Shown in pieces: positions 22,252-34,816 of a stretch of 64,000 bases of DNA (the first letter of the stretch is position 1; every line of letters begins with the position of its first letter). The notes below the pieces were generated by a model. That model saw nothing but the letters and a program-made list of their open reading frames with translations. It made no database searches and was not told where the DNA came from. The position numbers were made by a program, and so were the translations under genes. Location of the stretch: the NCBI RefSeq assembly GCF_001949145.1, contig NW_019091434.1, forward strand, positions 185,353 to 249,352. Reading direction: 5' to 3'. Source of the stretch: Acanthaster planci. Taxonomy: Eukaryota > Echinodermata > Asteroidea > Valvatida > Acanthasteridae.

Positions 22252-25200
22252 GTAGGTTCGATTTTCTTTCTGTTCAAATGTTTTAAGGCAAGTTTGTCCA
22301 AGATACCAGACGGTTGAGTACAGGCACGTACAACTAAATTTTGACCAGCAGAAACTGAAATTGTCATTAAAATGAATTCCCTGCTTAGTTTTACTTTCTT
22401 TAAATGTTTTTCTTGTTCTCATTGTCTTGTGCCCATAGCTTTCCAGTGACTTTGTATTATTGCAGTGTGGTTGGAGCTGTACTAAAATGGCCATTCTTCC
22501 ACCAGTTTCTTTCAGTTTATTAAAATGAAACGTGACATGCTTGAGGATATGTACTTGTATATAGTACTCCGTACCCGATTTGAAATTACAAATGCTAGGC
22601 AAAGGTTTGAAATATTTAACAGGTTTCCTTGGTCTTCCAGCAAGGTTCATCTCACAGATGTGTTATCAATCATACTACCACTCTGTCAAGAGTGGATGTT
22701 GCTGTAGACTTATCATTGACTACATTGTACTCTGACGTACCTGTGCAGTAGTACATACAGTATTTTTACTTCTGATTAGGTTGACTCTTATTCCAAATAC
22801 CGTACATTGTTGAGTTATTCTTTGCCTTTGGTACTACAAATGTGGACAGCTTGGAAAGTGTGCATCTGGTGAGACGAAGGGCAAGATTTTTCTGCTGGCT
22901 ACTTTAAGAGTATGTCCTGGGCATTCATGGCTTTTTTGTGCAAATTCAGTTGTAAATTGGTCCTGCGTGCCACACACCCTTTGGAAGGTTAAGCCTGGGT
23001 AATACACAGGGAGAGTTCAACCACCCTTGCTGTCCAAAATGCCATACAAGAATCTGCTGTGGGTTTTCTGCTCAACATTTATAATGGTTAGATTTGCAAA
23101 AGTTCTCCGCAAATTGTACCATTACGTGCAGAAGGAGTCTTTTTGATCAGATTTTGCTCTATCTTGTTTGTCAACATCTTTCATCAAAGTTAATGTGGTA
23201 TGCAGTGAAGACCTCAACAAGAGATATTATCGTACCCATACAGGGCAGGAACTTTGTTCGTGAAAGGGCTACATGCACATGTAGGCAATTTCTCTTTTGC
23301 AAAGGGCACTTGTTGTCAACTTGTCTAGGAGGACATTTCAATGGGCATTGAGGCAAAGACTAAGGGCATCAAGGCAAAGGCCTCCAATCCCTCCGTGAAG
23401 TTCCTGCCCAGCTGCCCATTCAGGTACCCGTACCCGGTAGATCTAGAACTTTTCAGTTCAAACCTTGTTTCTTGCGGCACACTCCTTCCTCTGAGCACAT
23501 GTAGGTCCAGTGTAGTCGATCAGAATTACATAGTTGAAAGGGGGGATAATTTTATTCTTCCTGACATGCAAGAGAAATCGCATTTTGAGTGAAAAACAGA
23601 GGTGTAGACATTCGCTGTGGGCATCCCGGCTACGCGTAGGGTAAGTTAAAGACGAGAAAGAGACCTTCACCTCAAAATTGGTCGTCGTACATTCAGGTTT
23701 TCCCTTCTTTCTTGAACAGACGTGGTAGAGTTGAACGCCCTCCCTGTACAGCCCAAGGGCTTAATGGACCGTGTACTTCCCCGAGTCCTCCTACCAAGTG
23801 CACATCGCAATCAATGTCCTGTTAATTAACACAGCATCAGATTATTGATTACAAGATTGCTGTGTCAGTTGAAATATCACTTGGGGAGTCCTTTTATCAT
23901 GTCCGCAGGAATTAGATTTTTACACTAGAAATTATTACTGGGGATCTGGGGAACCGTGATTTGTTATCCAAGGCACTTTTAACTGAGCTAATGCATTGAA
24001 ATCCTATTGCATATTACACATGGACCAGTACTTGTTTATATGTACCAGTACGTGTAAGAGTGTGGTAAGTACATGTACCTACATCGCCGTACATGTACAT
24101 GTAACAAAAGACTTCCAAGGTGGATCCCAGTAAAAATTTCACAGGATAGTTACAAGATAGCATACAAGTGCATACGTTCTACAATTGGAGACCATTCGTA
24201 TGCGGGCAGCACATGTTATGCAGGGCTTGATGAAAGAGATCAACGGACTTCTTTTGAGAGCAGGACTGTCAAACAAATGTCTCTCAAATCACCGTAACGT
24301 TACTGAATACTTTCTCTGATGGCATACTTGTATAAATACATGTACATGTACTTAAGGTTAGATCTTATGCCTTTAAGAATGCGCTGACCAGAAATGTTCA
24401 AGTGAACTTTACGGGTTGGAAGTGTCAGTCAATAGACTTCATGCATTTTTGAAAACTTCCATTCCTACAAATTTAGTATACACACCCATGAGCGCTAGCA
24501 AACTGAGCCGGATTATGAGACCCACCACCCTCAAATAAAAATCTTATTCCTCACACCAGCTCCAGATCTCAGCAAAACTTAAGGGAACATGCAAAAGAAA
24601 TTACGTTCAGGCTGGAGACAACATTCTTTGGGCATAACTGTGTGGACAGGTCCTCTAATAACTGAAGAACTAGTTCATGCACCCCCGGTTCCCTGCAATC
24701 GCAACTAGTTTCTCTTGCTTCTCTTTCGGCAGCAAAATCCAGCAATTTTTTCTTTAATCCGTTCGACAATAATGCTGGCGCCGAGATGTTTCCTATTCAT
24801 GGCTGTGGGCGATTTAGCTGCACGCGCCACTCGATACCATGGAAGATCAAATGGAGTGTGTAATTAACACTACCTCAAGCCCTTCTCCGTTTTTTTTTTT
24901 TTTTCTTTTCCCCTCAGCAGTAATGACCAAATATCACTTTTAGTCAAGGGTCGCCGTAGCATGCAAGCCTGCACTTGAGGAATTCACTGAAAATCCTTAA
25001 CGTGTTGATTTCCTATTCAGTTGCCCGTGCAGGTCTCACTAAACTTGGTCTAAAGCACGGTTGTTGAACTCTGGGATAGTTTCTGTTGACAAACGTGTAC
25101 GTTGTACATGGACATATAATGGTACATGTACCAGTACATGTACTGGGTACATATATGTAAAGCAGAATTTCATTTGAGATACATTTGCCTCCCATTTTTC

Positions 25201-26119
25201 CCCTTTGATGCGATAAAATCGGAAAGGTTTGGATTTTTATTTACGTGTTAACATGTGTATTTATTTTTGTGCCTGCACCTGCTGAGCATTAGCTACTGGT
25301 ACTTGATAGGATTTATTCAATAATGTTGGGAATGATTTTTTGTTTTCCTGTTGAATTTTAATCGATCGTTCCTCCAGTTTACCTTGTTTGGTCTAATTTC
25401 GTACATTCACGCCCTTTGATAAGTGTCATATTCATGTAATAATAAAGTCATCCTCTCCAGTGCCGATATATCACGTGTACTTGGAAAGACAAGGCTGATG
25501 CTGACATTTGTTTTCCTTTTTCCCCTTCCTTTTACTCTGCTGTCGGCTCACTTAATGGTCTCGTGTTGTGCAGACGTGCTGGTAGGTACATGTACTACTT
25601 AAATTAATAAGAGTGTGCACAAATCCTGCCCAAAGGGGAGTTTTTCATTTGTTCATGTCCACACAGCACAGTACTTACGGTACATGCATCAGCAGACATG
25701 TACAAAAAAGTGTGTGCAGCTTGACATGTACTACGTGTTGGGAAGGAAGAGGCTTTTTGTTATTTCGATGCCAATTATGGACATTTCTGAAATGTCAGCG
25801 TTGACACCCATCAGATTCTAGAAAGTCTTTGAAGTGCGGTGCATGTTGAGAAAATCGTTGGATTTGATCTCTGAGTTTGAAACTAGCCAAGGAAGATCAT
25901 TTATAAATTAACTTGCGATTGTTTTAGTTCTGTAGCCAGTTGATGAAATTTAAAATTGCCATCGGAACAAAGCAACACTGTGTGAACCTTTATTCTTCAA
26001 TGAACTTCAACAAGGTGTACAGTAGCATAAGGTTCCAGGACATTTTGTAGGATTGATTGCAGAAGTGTAGCCTACCTACATCCCTTAACATCAACCTATG
26101 TATAATTGTTGAATGTACA

Positions 26120-26409
26120 GGGGTCATTCTATAAATTTAGGGTCCAAAGTATGACATTTTTCCATCCTTGTTCATGTTGTTACCTCTGACGTGTATACCA
26201 TCTGACGAATTTGACAAGGGATGTACCGGGGTATCACTGAAATTGATTTCAAACTATTTTTATTTGCTTGACAGGCAATTTGCAGTACTTATTCAGTCTT
26301 GGAAATTAATGAGTGCTAAATATTGAAAATCAAATGCCAGACCTAACAGCTGAACAGGGACAGGAAAAAAAATGGACCCCAAACATGCCAAATTTACAGA
26401 ATGACTCAC
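26120..26409 (-). mobile_element. MITE family A, diverged copy
   Basis: The element runs from GGTCATTCTATAAATTTAGG to AATTTACAGAATGACTC. It shares internal words with family A (AATTGATTTCAAACTATT and CAGGGACAGG...ATGGACCCC), in the orientation of the copies at 51.5 and 61.6 kb. The ends are altered, so the boundaries are approximate. Confidence 0.55.
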
Positions 26410-26808
26410 ATGTACATGTACCGTATAATGTACATGTACACGTATTTGTAGATTTTTTTTAAAGCACTGACAAAGGTTGAGCCCAACCATACTTTTCTTC
26501 GTGGCGCTCAATGGCTCTTGAAAGTTAAACCACCCAAAGAATATGCTATCTGTTTCCTATAAAGTGAAAGAAAGATTGTGGATAATTTGGGAGAGTTTTA
26601 TGGTACAAGGCACAGGATTTGATATTTGAAAAAGCTACGAGTAGAGGGTAAAGTTTAAATGTACTGATGACTGGTAATGGAGGATGGAAAACCCCTAAGT
26701 GCTTGTACAAGCAACAGAGGAAAGTTTAGCAAGATTTGATACAGTCGGATCTGACAAGCTAATGTTCTTCTCATGGACATGATGGTGTCCGTATTTTAGG
26801 ATACGTGT

Positions 26809-27003
26809 GGGTAATTCCAGAAATAAGGGGTCCCTTTTTTTTTAATGTGATTTTTTAAGTTCAGAATACATTTTCTAATTTTTAATAATAATTTTTAAGT
26901 AATACATGTACATGTCGTTTGAAATCGATTCAAATAACAAAGGCCAAATGTAACAGGGAAACCAAAATGTCACACTTTTGGACACCTAATTCCTGGAATT
27001 ACA
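26809..27003 (+). mobile_element. MITE family A, copy 2
   Basis: It begins GGGTAATTCCAGAAATAAGG and ends TTCCTGGAATTACAC. Shared internal words include CAAATAACAAAGGCCAAATG and CAAAATGTCACACTTTTG, as in the copy at 16.1 kb. An ACATGTACATG word has been inserted or has arisen inside it near 26,905. Confidence 0.75.
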
Positions 27004-27601
27004 CATGTACATGTACATCTTCAGACCCAATCACACTGTATCCCCGCCATCAAAGCTAATGAGTAGAAGCAACTGATGCGTCAATGAGTGACAGTGCCCG
27101 AGAGATAACAGCACCATGCCCGCAGTCACCGTCGCATGATGGGTCCCGGGATTTGCCCACTCGGGTGTGAACATTGCCGGCGATCATCACCGAGGCTATA
27201 ATTGTACACGGCTCTAATGATGCCGTGTCGTGCCAAGGGGAGATCAGCCAAGATGCGCTCGAATGAATTGAGACATTTGCGGCAAAGAGGAAAGGTTACC
27301 TAGTCACACAGTGATGTTACCTGGCAACTAGACGTGTGTGGTCCATAATGGACGGCACAATTCATCGGTCATGCGTATAACATGTACTTGGTACCTGTAC
27401 ACGTACTAATTAGCTCTCCCAGCTCAGTTACTGGTATGCTGTTTACGCACAGTACATGTTGTTGTATTTAATCACAATCACCTCGTACTGATATTCCGTA
27501 CACGTACTGCTTTCATGTCCAACAACTGACTGAAGCTACCTGTAGGCGATGCTTTCACATCCAGACATTATACATGTACATGTATATTACACATGTACGT
27601 G

Positions 27602-27749
27602 TATGTGACCCAGCGCATCGAAATCAGGAGTAACTTTCTAAGCGACTTTTTGAGATGTGTACATGAAAGCTGTCTCTCTCTGACCATGTACATGTCTCAA
27701 AAACGTCACTTTGAGACTTGCTCCTGATTTTGATGTGCCGGGTCACATA
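27602..27749. mobile_element. Foldback MITE, TGTGACCC ends at TA
   Basis: TATGTGACC (27,602-27,610) pairs with GGTCACATA (27,741-27,749). The arms stay complementary for about 60 bp, for example ATCAGGAGTAACTTTC against GACTTGCTCCTGAT, and CTTTTTGAGATGTGTACATG against CATGTACATGTCTCAAAAA. Read as TGTGACCC...GGGTCACA, it is flanked by TA on both sides. No coding capacity. Confidence 0.75.
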
Positions 27750-29470
27750 TGTACATAATGTGTATGTACTGCACATGCAGACTTGTTACCGGATCATGTT
27801 GGGTACAGTACACATTGAAATATAGATGTTACGGGGACCAAAAATGTTATAAGGATAACTTTTGTTCCCACGATGCAATTCTGACTTTCCTAACAAAAGG
27901 GGATCCCTTAACATACCGGCACATGTAGGGAAGGCCTACCCACAGTCATCTTTTGCTACATCAGGGGTCAAAATTAACGGTGGTCCCCTGGCCCGAGACC
28001 AGTAGAAAAGTCGACAGACCAGCTGATCTAATAAATCTGGTGGGCCATTTGAAATCTGATGTCTTTTCTGTCTTCACAAACATCTTCCAATAACCTTTTC
28101 ACACTTTAAAATGCTTGTTTTTATTTGTCTTGCCACTTACATTTGCAATAAAAAAAAAAAGCTGTTATTTTCACAGCTTTCCATTCACGTTTCGCAGTGG
28201 TGAAAACACCTGCGCAAAGCTCAGTGCATTAAACGAAGCTGCTCTGGTTCCCGCCGCGCTGCACCCATACAAAAGAATGCATGATGGAAATGTAACTAGA
28301 ACCAGTCTGTACTGTGCATGTACTGAATGTGCTGTACATGTCCACTACATCGGCCATGCACCCCTGAGGCTGCAGGTCGAAGAGACATTGATGTTGCAAG
28401 AGGTTTTGTGCAACTTAATTCATTGAACTTGGTCTCTTATTTATGTATTTTTGTGTTCTTGAGTTTTATTTGAGGTTGTTCTGCCCGCTGGTCTGGATGC
28501 ATCACGCACGCTTATAATTACCACGCGATACACGGACATTGTTGGCCAATTTGCCATCACTATCGCCTGATAATTTTCCCATGAATTGCTGAATGGAGTG
28601 ATTTTTACATAAAGACAGGTGTAAATCACTTTTTGAGATAATTGTGGAAGCTTTCGTCACCATTAATGCCATTCAATCAGCACAAAAAAAGTTGTCCCCC
28701 CAAACAAAAAAATTTCCGACCTACTGACCCTATTTTTGAGAGGCATAGCACAACTGTTTTGGGGCCTAATAAAAGACTGTGTGTATTGCAGTAGGTCTAA
28801 GTTACATGTACATGTAAATAACCATAAGAATCATAGATTCTGAGAAATCTTGGGCAAATGTTTGATCCTATTGGGGCAAGCAGATTTATTGCACGGCCTG
28901 CCTGATCAGGCAAACTAAAAAAATTCATCGCGGCCTGCACCCTAACAAGGATTGCTCAAGCGGCTGTGTGTGCGGTTCTGGTAGGACCACCAAACTTTGG
29001 ATCAGTGAAAGTTCTGAAGTACTGGTCCTGCTGGCTACCATGAAGAAAGGTTAATTTCCCTGTACATGTACCTGTACATAGTATGTACATTTAGACCAGA
29101 GAGAAGAAGTATTTCGGTTTCATATTGTTCTCATACATGTCATTCAATATCATGCTCCCTCTCTGACAAAGTACAGGCAGTTTTCAAAAGCACTAGTAAT
29201 TATATGTATGTGTACGTGTACCTTGGATTGGAAAATGGCCTTTGTTCCCCGTGTATCATTTTGTCTGTAGTAAAGTGAAACAAGAAAGCTACACTGTCGT
29301 ACAGTGTTGCAGCTGGACCTCTGCATTCGAATGTGTGCCAAAGAAAGATGGGAAAAATTCGTTCTCTACATGTACATGTACATCTACACATAGGTCATCA
29401 TTGTAGGGTGTCAATGGTATAGAAGATATTTCATGTGGGAGATATTTTTTTTGGCACTGTATATTTGTAG

Positions 29471-29572
29471 GTATTCGGAAGAAGAGATCACGCGCAAAGT
29501 GGCAGCCTTCCGCAAGATGCTGATGAGTAAAGAAGGAGTCAAAGACGATGACGAACCACTTACAAAGTCACA
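29471..29572 (+). CDS. SRRM2: SRRM2-type gene, coding exon 2
   Basis: This 102-nt exon is phase 2 in and out, with acceptor TTTGTAG and donor CA|GTGAGTAA. It completes the Gly of the MEEQG motif and reads YSEEEITRKVAAFRKMLMSK, then EGVKDDDEPLTKS. This is the second half of the cwf21 domain: human has YEEQQIQEKVATFRLMLLEK at the same place. The tail after the domain is acidic and poorly conserved, as in other members. Confidence 0.93.
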
Positions 29573-31248
29573 GTGAGTAATGCTTTCAAATGACGGGAAT
29601 CCTATTTTTAATGGAAGTACAAAGAAATGCTTGCTCATTTCAGTGCTGCGTTTGAGTTTGAGAGGAAATATTTAAGGGATAAATAAGGTATTTAAGGGAT
29701 GTTCTAGATCTTCCAGTATACGGGTGCAGCAGAATGCCACAATGTGAAATGCATGTGGTGGTTGCCGCTGGGACTTTATTCCAACTCTAGTTTTTATGTT
29801 GGGGAAAGGGCACGCCCTTTATTTCATCGTCTTGGATTTGGGAATTTCGAGAAATTGTTGGGGTTATAAAACTTTCATTTTGCGAGCCTTTGAATACCAA
29901 CCCTAATAACCTGCACCAAAAGGTGAAATTACAAAGTCAGTCTGATGGAATTGGAAAGTTCAACCACAGCCCTCTAATGAGAAGATTGGTGACCTGCGTT
30001 TAATGCAATTTGTGCTGTTTTTGCTTTGGGGAAGAGTGCTTACAAAGTCACTGCACACTGCATCATGACATTTCCGAAGGAAGGTTCAGACCAGTGTTGT
30101 AATCAAGACCCATGAAAACCATCCAAAGACCTGCTGTCTGAATTCAAGTGACAAGCAATTAAAATGAACGGCCACAAAAGCATTGCATTGTTCACTCTGT
30201 TATTTGCATTGTAAATGGGCTTGTGAACGGTTGTGTGATGGCCTGGACAGTATATGTACATGTACAACTGTGATTTACATGTACGTGTCTTTTATGATGC
30301 GATACATGTATATGCAGCCATCTTTGTATGGGAACATGACCTGTAATGTGTAGACAAATGGAAAATTGCACAAAAATAGTGAGCAGTAAAATAAGAACTT
30401 CTGCCTCTTTCGCATAAATTTTCCTAACTAAAATGAATATGGACATCAAACTTCCATCAGTGGATAGAGGGACATTGGCGCTTTGTACATGTGTAGGCCT
30501 GTGGTATGCATATACTTGATGCTGGATGAGCAGATGACAGCAGTGAATCTGGGCTTAGAATAGCCCACTTTTTTGGCACTCATGGTTTCCGGTAGTTTTC
30601 TAAAGATGTCTGCATGTAGATGGAAATGTTGAGCTACCCATCCAATCCCTATTTTATCTGCTCAAGCCAACTACAGGTAGCCCAGCCAAGCAGTCACCTT
30701 CCACAGACAGAATCTCCCCTCGTAGTTTCCAGAATTTATTCCCGGTGAGCTGAGCCGGCCAATTTTTTCCCAATTCTGTCAGAAGTTCACTGCTCGCGTG
30801 ATAATTGATTTTGCCCGTAGCCGGCGGCCCCGCGGACGTGGGCGCTCGGAGTCGAATTGCAGAAATTCAGCCAGAACTAGTGAAATCTTAAGCAGACGTG
30901 GAAATCCAAGTTGGTGAAGTGTGTGTCAAACTGATGGATGGAATGAACTGAAAAAAATTCCATTTTGTGGAACATGGTCGTGTAGTAGAGGCAAGGACAT
31001 TTTGCCTTTTGAAAATATTGATAGCACTACACGTACATGTATGTACCTGGACATCCCTCGACAGCCGTAAAGAGCCAAATGTTAGCCAACCAAATGTAAT
31101 TTAGCCCTTCAGTCATTCGTGATCCTCTTAAAGGGCCCACGCTGTGAAGCCCACAAATTGTACTGACTACTCGAATTGGCCTTCCTGGTTTAGTTTGCCT
31201 TTGCTATTATGGGAACTTCTCTAGCATACATGCAGTATCTCATATAGA

Positions 31249-31474
31249 GATAATTTCAGAAATTAGGGGTCCATTTTTTCGTGTCTCTGTTTCATCTGAC
31301 GTACATGTATGATTTTTGTAAGTACACCTTTACTAATTTCCAAGAGTGATAAATTAGTGCAAATTACCTGCTGAGCAAATAGTAATAGTTTGAAAACAAT
31401 TCTGGTGATATTTCCATGGCAAATAACAAAGGTAAGATGTCACAATTTTGGACCCCTTATTTCTGGATTTCCCC
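31249..31474 (+). mobile_element. MITE family A, copy 3
   Basis: It starts near GATAATTTCAGAAATTAGGG and ends TTTCTGGATTTCCCC. The interior words (TTTCCAAGAGTGATAAATTA, CAAATAACAAAGGTAAGATG) match the copy at 16.1 kb in the same orientation. The terminal repeats are slightly decayed. Confidence 0.75.
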
Positions 31475-31491
31475 ATAGTACAGAACTACAT

Positions 31492-31532
31492 TGTACAGTA
31501 CAATGTACAGTACAATGTACAGTACAATGTAC
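31492..31532. repeat. 12-bp tandem repeat
   Basis: TGTACAGTACAA is repeated about 3.4 times without mismatch. It directly follows the MITE ending at 31,474. Confidence 0.85.
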
Positions 31533-34072
31533 ATAAACATTTGTATACATTTAAATGGTATTGTAACCTGGGGAGTCTTGTACCGGTAGGTGTCTCATGC
31601 ACGTACAGTAGTGAAGGTACATGTATACTACTTGTACTTTTGATTTCTGAAAGTTCTTGCCGTGCGTCTGGCACATGATGCCGCGCACATGTAAAAATAA
31701 TTGACAGCGTCTCTACGAATTCAGGTAACCGCTTCCCCCCTTGCTGTGAAAGTCACGTACATGTACGGTATTTGCTCACCTCAAAATTAGCGCGTCAAGT
31801 GCTGGCAGATAAATCAGCATGGGCTGACTAATTAGAGACTGATCAAAATATGCAAGATCCCGCTGTACCGGTAGATGTCTGTGGCGAAGGTTGACGAGTG
31901 GAGAGACGGTAGCCCACTCTATATACCATGGAGCTGGGTCCTACAAGTACATGTACTGTACTGTAGTAGCTCTACATGTACAGAGTGAATGAGACATAAA
32001 GAGTTCCACCCAGCTCTGTTTTTGCCAGTAGACGTATGTTCCACAGTCATACCATGATCACACAGTAATCAAGTGACTCGCTTTAAATGAGCAGCATGTT
32101 GGTGATGTGTACCGGTCGGCCCCCTACATGTACTTTTAGTTTGGTTGTTACTTCATGGGTTTAAGGAGTGTCCCCTGCTGAGATAAAATAGAGGAAGGTG
32201 TCCCATGGCGTACCAGAGTTTTAAAAAAAAAAAATCATGAATTAATTTTTAATTTTTTTTGTAATTGCACCCAAGACAGAGGAAATGCCCACATTGAAAA
32301 ACAAGTTGTATAAAATTTCTTTACTCTTCGCCTGCATTGAGTTACCATTCATGTATAAAGCACACATTGTATGGTAAGTTGTTCAATATCTTTTGCTACT
32401 AATGCAGTGATAAAGTGTACATGGTACTTGCAAAAGTGAGAGAGTACCGTATTAGAATGTGACTGTATAAATACAGACACATTATGTGGTTCATGTGTAC
32501 GTGTATGTAGATGTGCTGGTTTGAGTCTGATAACTGCAGTTGGTCTTGCTCCACTGATCTTTAATCCTCCTGCTGGTAATGTTGATGCAATTGAATGTAA
32601 ATATATTGTACTTGTGCATTTATATTGCATGTAAAATATTCAACTTAATGCAGCCCTAGCAGTCAGTAACAGGGGCAATGAGGCCAAAATTTCCACGAAA
32701 CAAAGACCCTGAGGTGTAATATTTTCTGCAAAACGAGTTTAGAAATTGGAAAAACATCCCCCGCGCTGTAAAGTTGACCAACCTATTACTTCACGGAATA
32801 ATCAGTTACACGTGTGTACATGTACATGTAGTTGAGTCTGCTGGGTGCGATCCAAAACCACTTCTTGTGGGACAAAAGACCCAGCCGTAGCTGTAGCTAT
32901 GGAGGCCTGTTTAAGACACAACCTAAGCCTGTCTATGCATGTGTCAGCTGGGTTACTGCACATTATGCCGGGCGAGGGTGGCTGGCCCAATGCACCCAGC
33001 CGTATGTGCTAGGCACCTGCGGCAAATAATCACCCATGAATGTTTGGCTGCAGAACAGAATACACGTACATTTTACGTACATGTATTGTAAATCGAAGCC
33101 AATTGCAGTGCAGGCAAGCCTCATCATGCGGTACAGTGCTGCAACGTGGCACGTCAGGTCTGCCAGCTCGGCTGGCCTGGCTATATGTGCACCCATGTGG
33201 CCTGAAGACGACCATGTGCTGGTATACTGCAACACGAAATACACTCATGTGAATATGAAGTCGAAAATTTACGGGAAAATAGGTATTTTTTCAGGGGCAC
33301 CACTGCCAGGAAGAATGGAGCAAACAAAGGGGACATTTTCAGGGCACCATGGCCAATTGTAAGGGCACCGTCCGCCATGGCCGCAGGGCTGCAGTGAAAT
33401 TTGAGCGCTGTACATGTACCTGTATAAGTGTCGCCATGCTGGCTTATTTGAAAGTCACTTGTAACAAAGGTTCAAAAAAGGAACCTATGCACTGGAAAAT
33501 ATGTACGCAGTTCACATAACTTTCACCTGTGCTGTGTATCTTACCGGTATGCCAGTACCAACACATTTTTACAGTATGGTCTTCTGCCGTGTACACACAG
33601 AATATGTACTGGTACGGCACATGTACACTGTACATGTGCACATGTACATTTGCGTCAGTGTCAGGATTGGCGGGAGAATTGGCAAGGTTTGCAGCCAGAA
33701 TCCCGACGAGAGCACTGAAGTGGAAACGTGGGAGGTGGTCTCCCTTGGACATGTCAGGGTGTATGAGCTTGTGTACACCTACAGTGCATCTGTCGACAGT
33801 AAATTTCCTCTATAACTTGGCATGAAACCCTTTTGCATAAACTTGACACTCAATAAATTAAGGCAACTACCGGTGGTTACTAGAACATGTAGCTATGGTA
33901 CACATACACGACCGTTACCGGTAGACCCACTTCTATATACATTTACTTACATGTTATGTATTTGTGCATGATTGTTTAATGCAAGCAGTGTTCTTCATAT
34001 GGTACTACATTGTGCATACACATATCAAGATGCATGGACTTTCAATTCATAGAATGAACAAAGTATAAGCAC

Positions 34073-34816
34073 CATCGATGTAACGATACATTGATATATC
34101 GATATTATCAATGTGGGTTTGATATCGATATCGCCGATGTGAGTTATTTGGTTATATAAAAAATATCAGATTTTGGAGAATTATCAAAAATATCGGAAAT
34201 GTCAAACTTTGAAAACATTGATATTGAAAAATATATCGAAAATATCGCTACCGAGGAACAAACTTGATTAAAAAATACGAAAGTGCATGGTCACATTACC
34301 GTAATTTTCAATAAGCCACGACTTACGTTGGTTCTGAGTGAAAAATGCCCCTGTAGCTTATACATGTAATCCGGACGGCTTATACAGCGACATTTGAAGA
34401 ATAAATTCAGTCACCTACATGTATCTCAGTCTCGCACTCAATAATTCGCGTACACTTTGTCTCAAAAATATCACAAAATTTATCCTCCAAAACAGAGAAT
34501 TATTTGCCAACCAAACGTACGTACATGTACACGTACATGTACGTAGACTAGCACCACGTGCTGATGATATCGCTATGCACGGTAGTGTGTATCCCATCCC
34601 ACGTAGGCAACGTGAGCAATACAGATGCAAGAACATGTCGCCAACGTGAATGGGGTCAGACCGTTACAGTGTAGGGGGTGTACCCTTAGAACAATTTACC
34701 AGCAATTCACGCCTGTTATAATACCTTGAAAATTAAAATGAATAAAATTGGATACATCGATAATATCGATATGAAAAAAAACAATATATGGGTATCAGTC
34801 AAAATACGATATTGAC
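34073..34816. repeat. ATCGATA-rich element with inverted ends
   Basis: TATCGATATTATCAATGT (34,097-34,114) and ACATCGATAATATCGATA (34,754-34,771) are inverted at 17 of 18 positions. Both edges are packed with ATCGATA-type words, and the interior has further TATCGA-rich sequence to about 34,250. An interior stretch (about 34,300-34,400) with TTCAATAAGCC and CCGGACGGCTTATAC may be a second, nested element. Exact ends and duplications were not resolved. Confidence 0.5.

Larger units (their letters stand above)
22252..29470 (+). other. SRRM2: Intron of the SRRM2-type gene (7.2 kb)
   Basis: Donor GTAGGT, acceptor TATTTGTAG. It contains MITE copies at about 26,120 and 26,809 and a foldback at 27,602-27,749. 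It also has ACATGTAC clusters, a T run near 24,890-24,905 and a less repetitive island at about 27,040-27,360. No nested exon was supported. A short frame with GGCATYRAGGCAAAG repeats near 23,341-23,425 ends at a donor-like CAG|GTACCC but has no partner. Confidence 0.65.

Noticed and set aside
22114-22650. 178-codon minus-strand frame opposite the first SRRM2 exon
   Set aside because: Antisense shadow of a GC-biased coding exon continued into intron; no family features.
23341-23425. Exon-like block MGIEAKTKGIKAKASN ending at CAG|GTACCC
   Set aside because: Built from GGCATYRAGGCAAAG repeats; does not fit the phase-2 chain and has no partner.
31492-31532. Short regular repeat considered as a CRISPR-like array
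   Set aside because: The 12-bp units are contiguous with no spacers, and the context is a eukaryotic intron.
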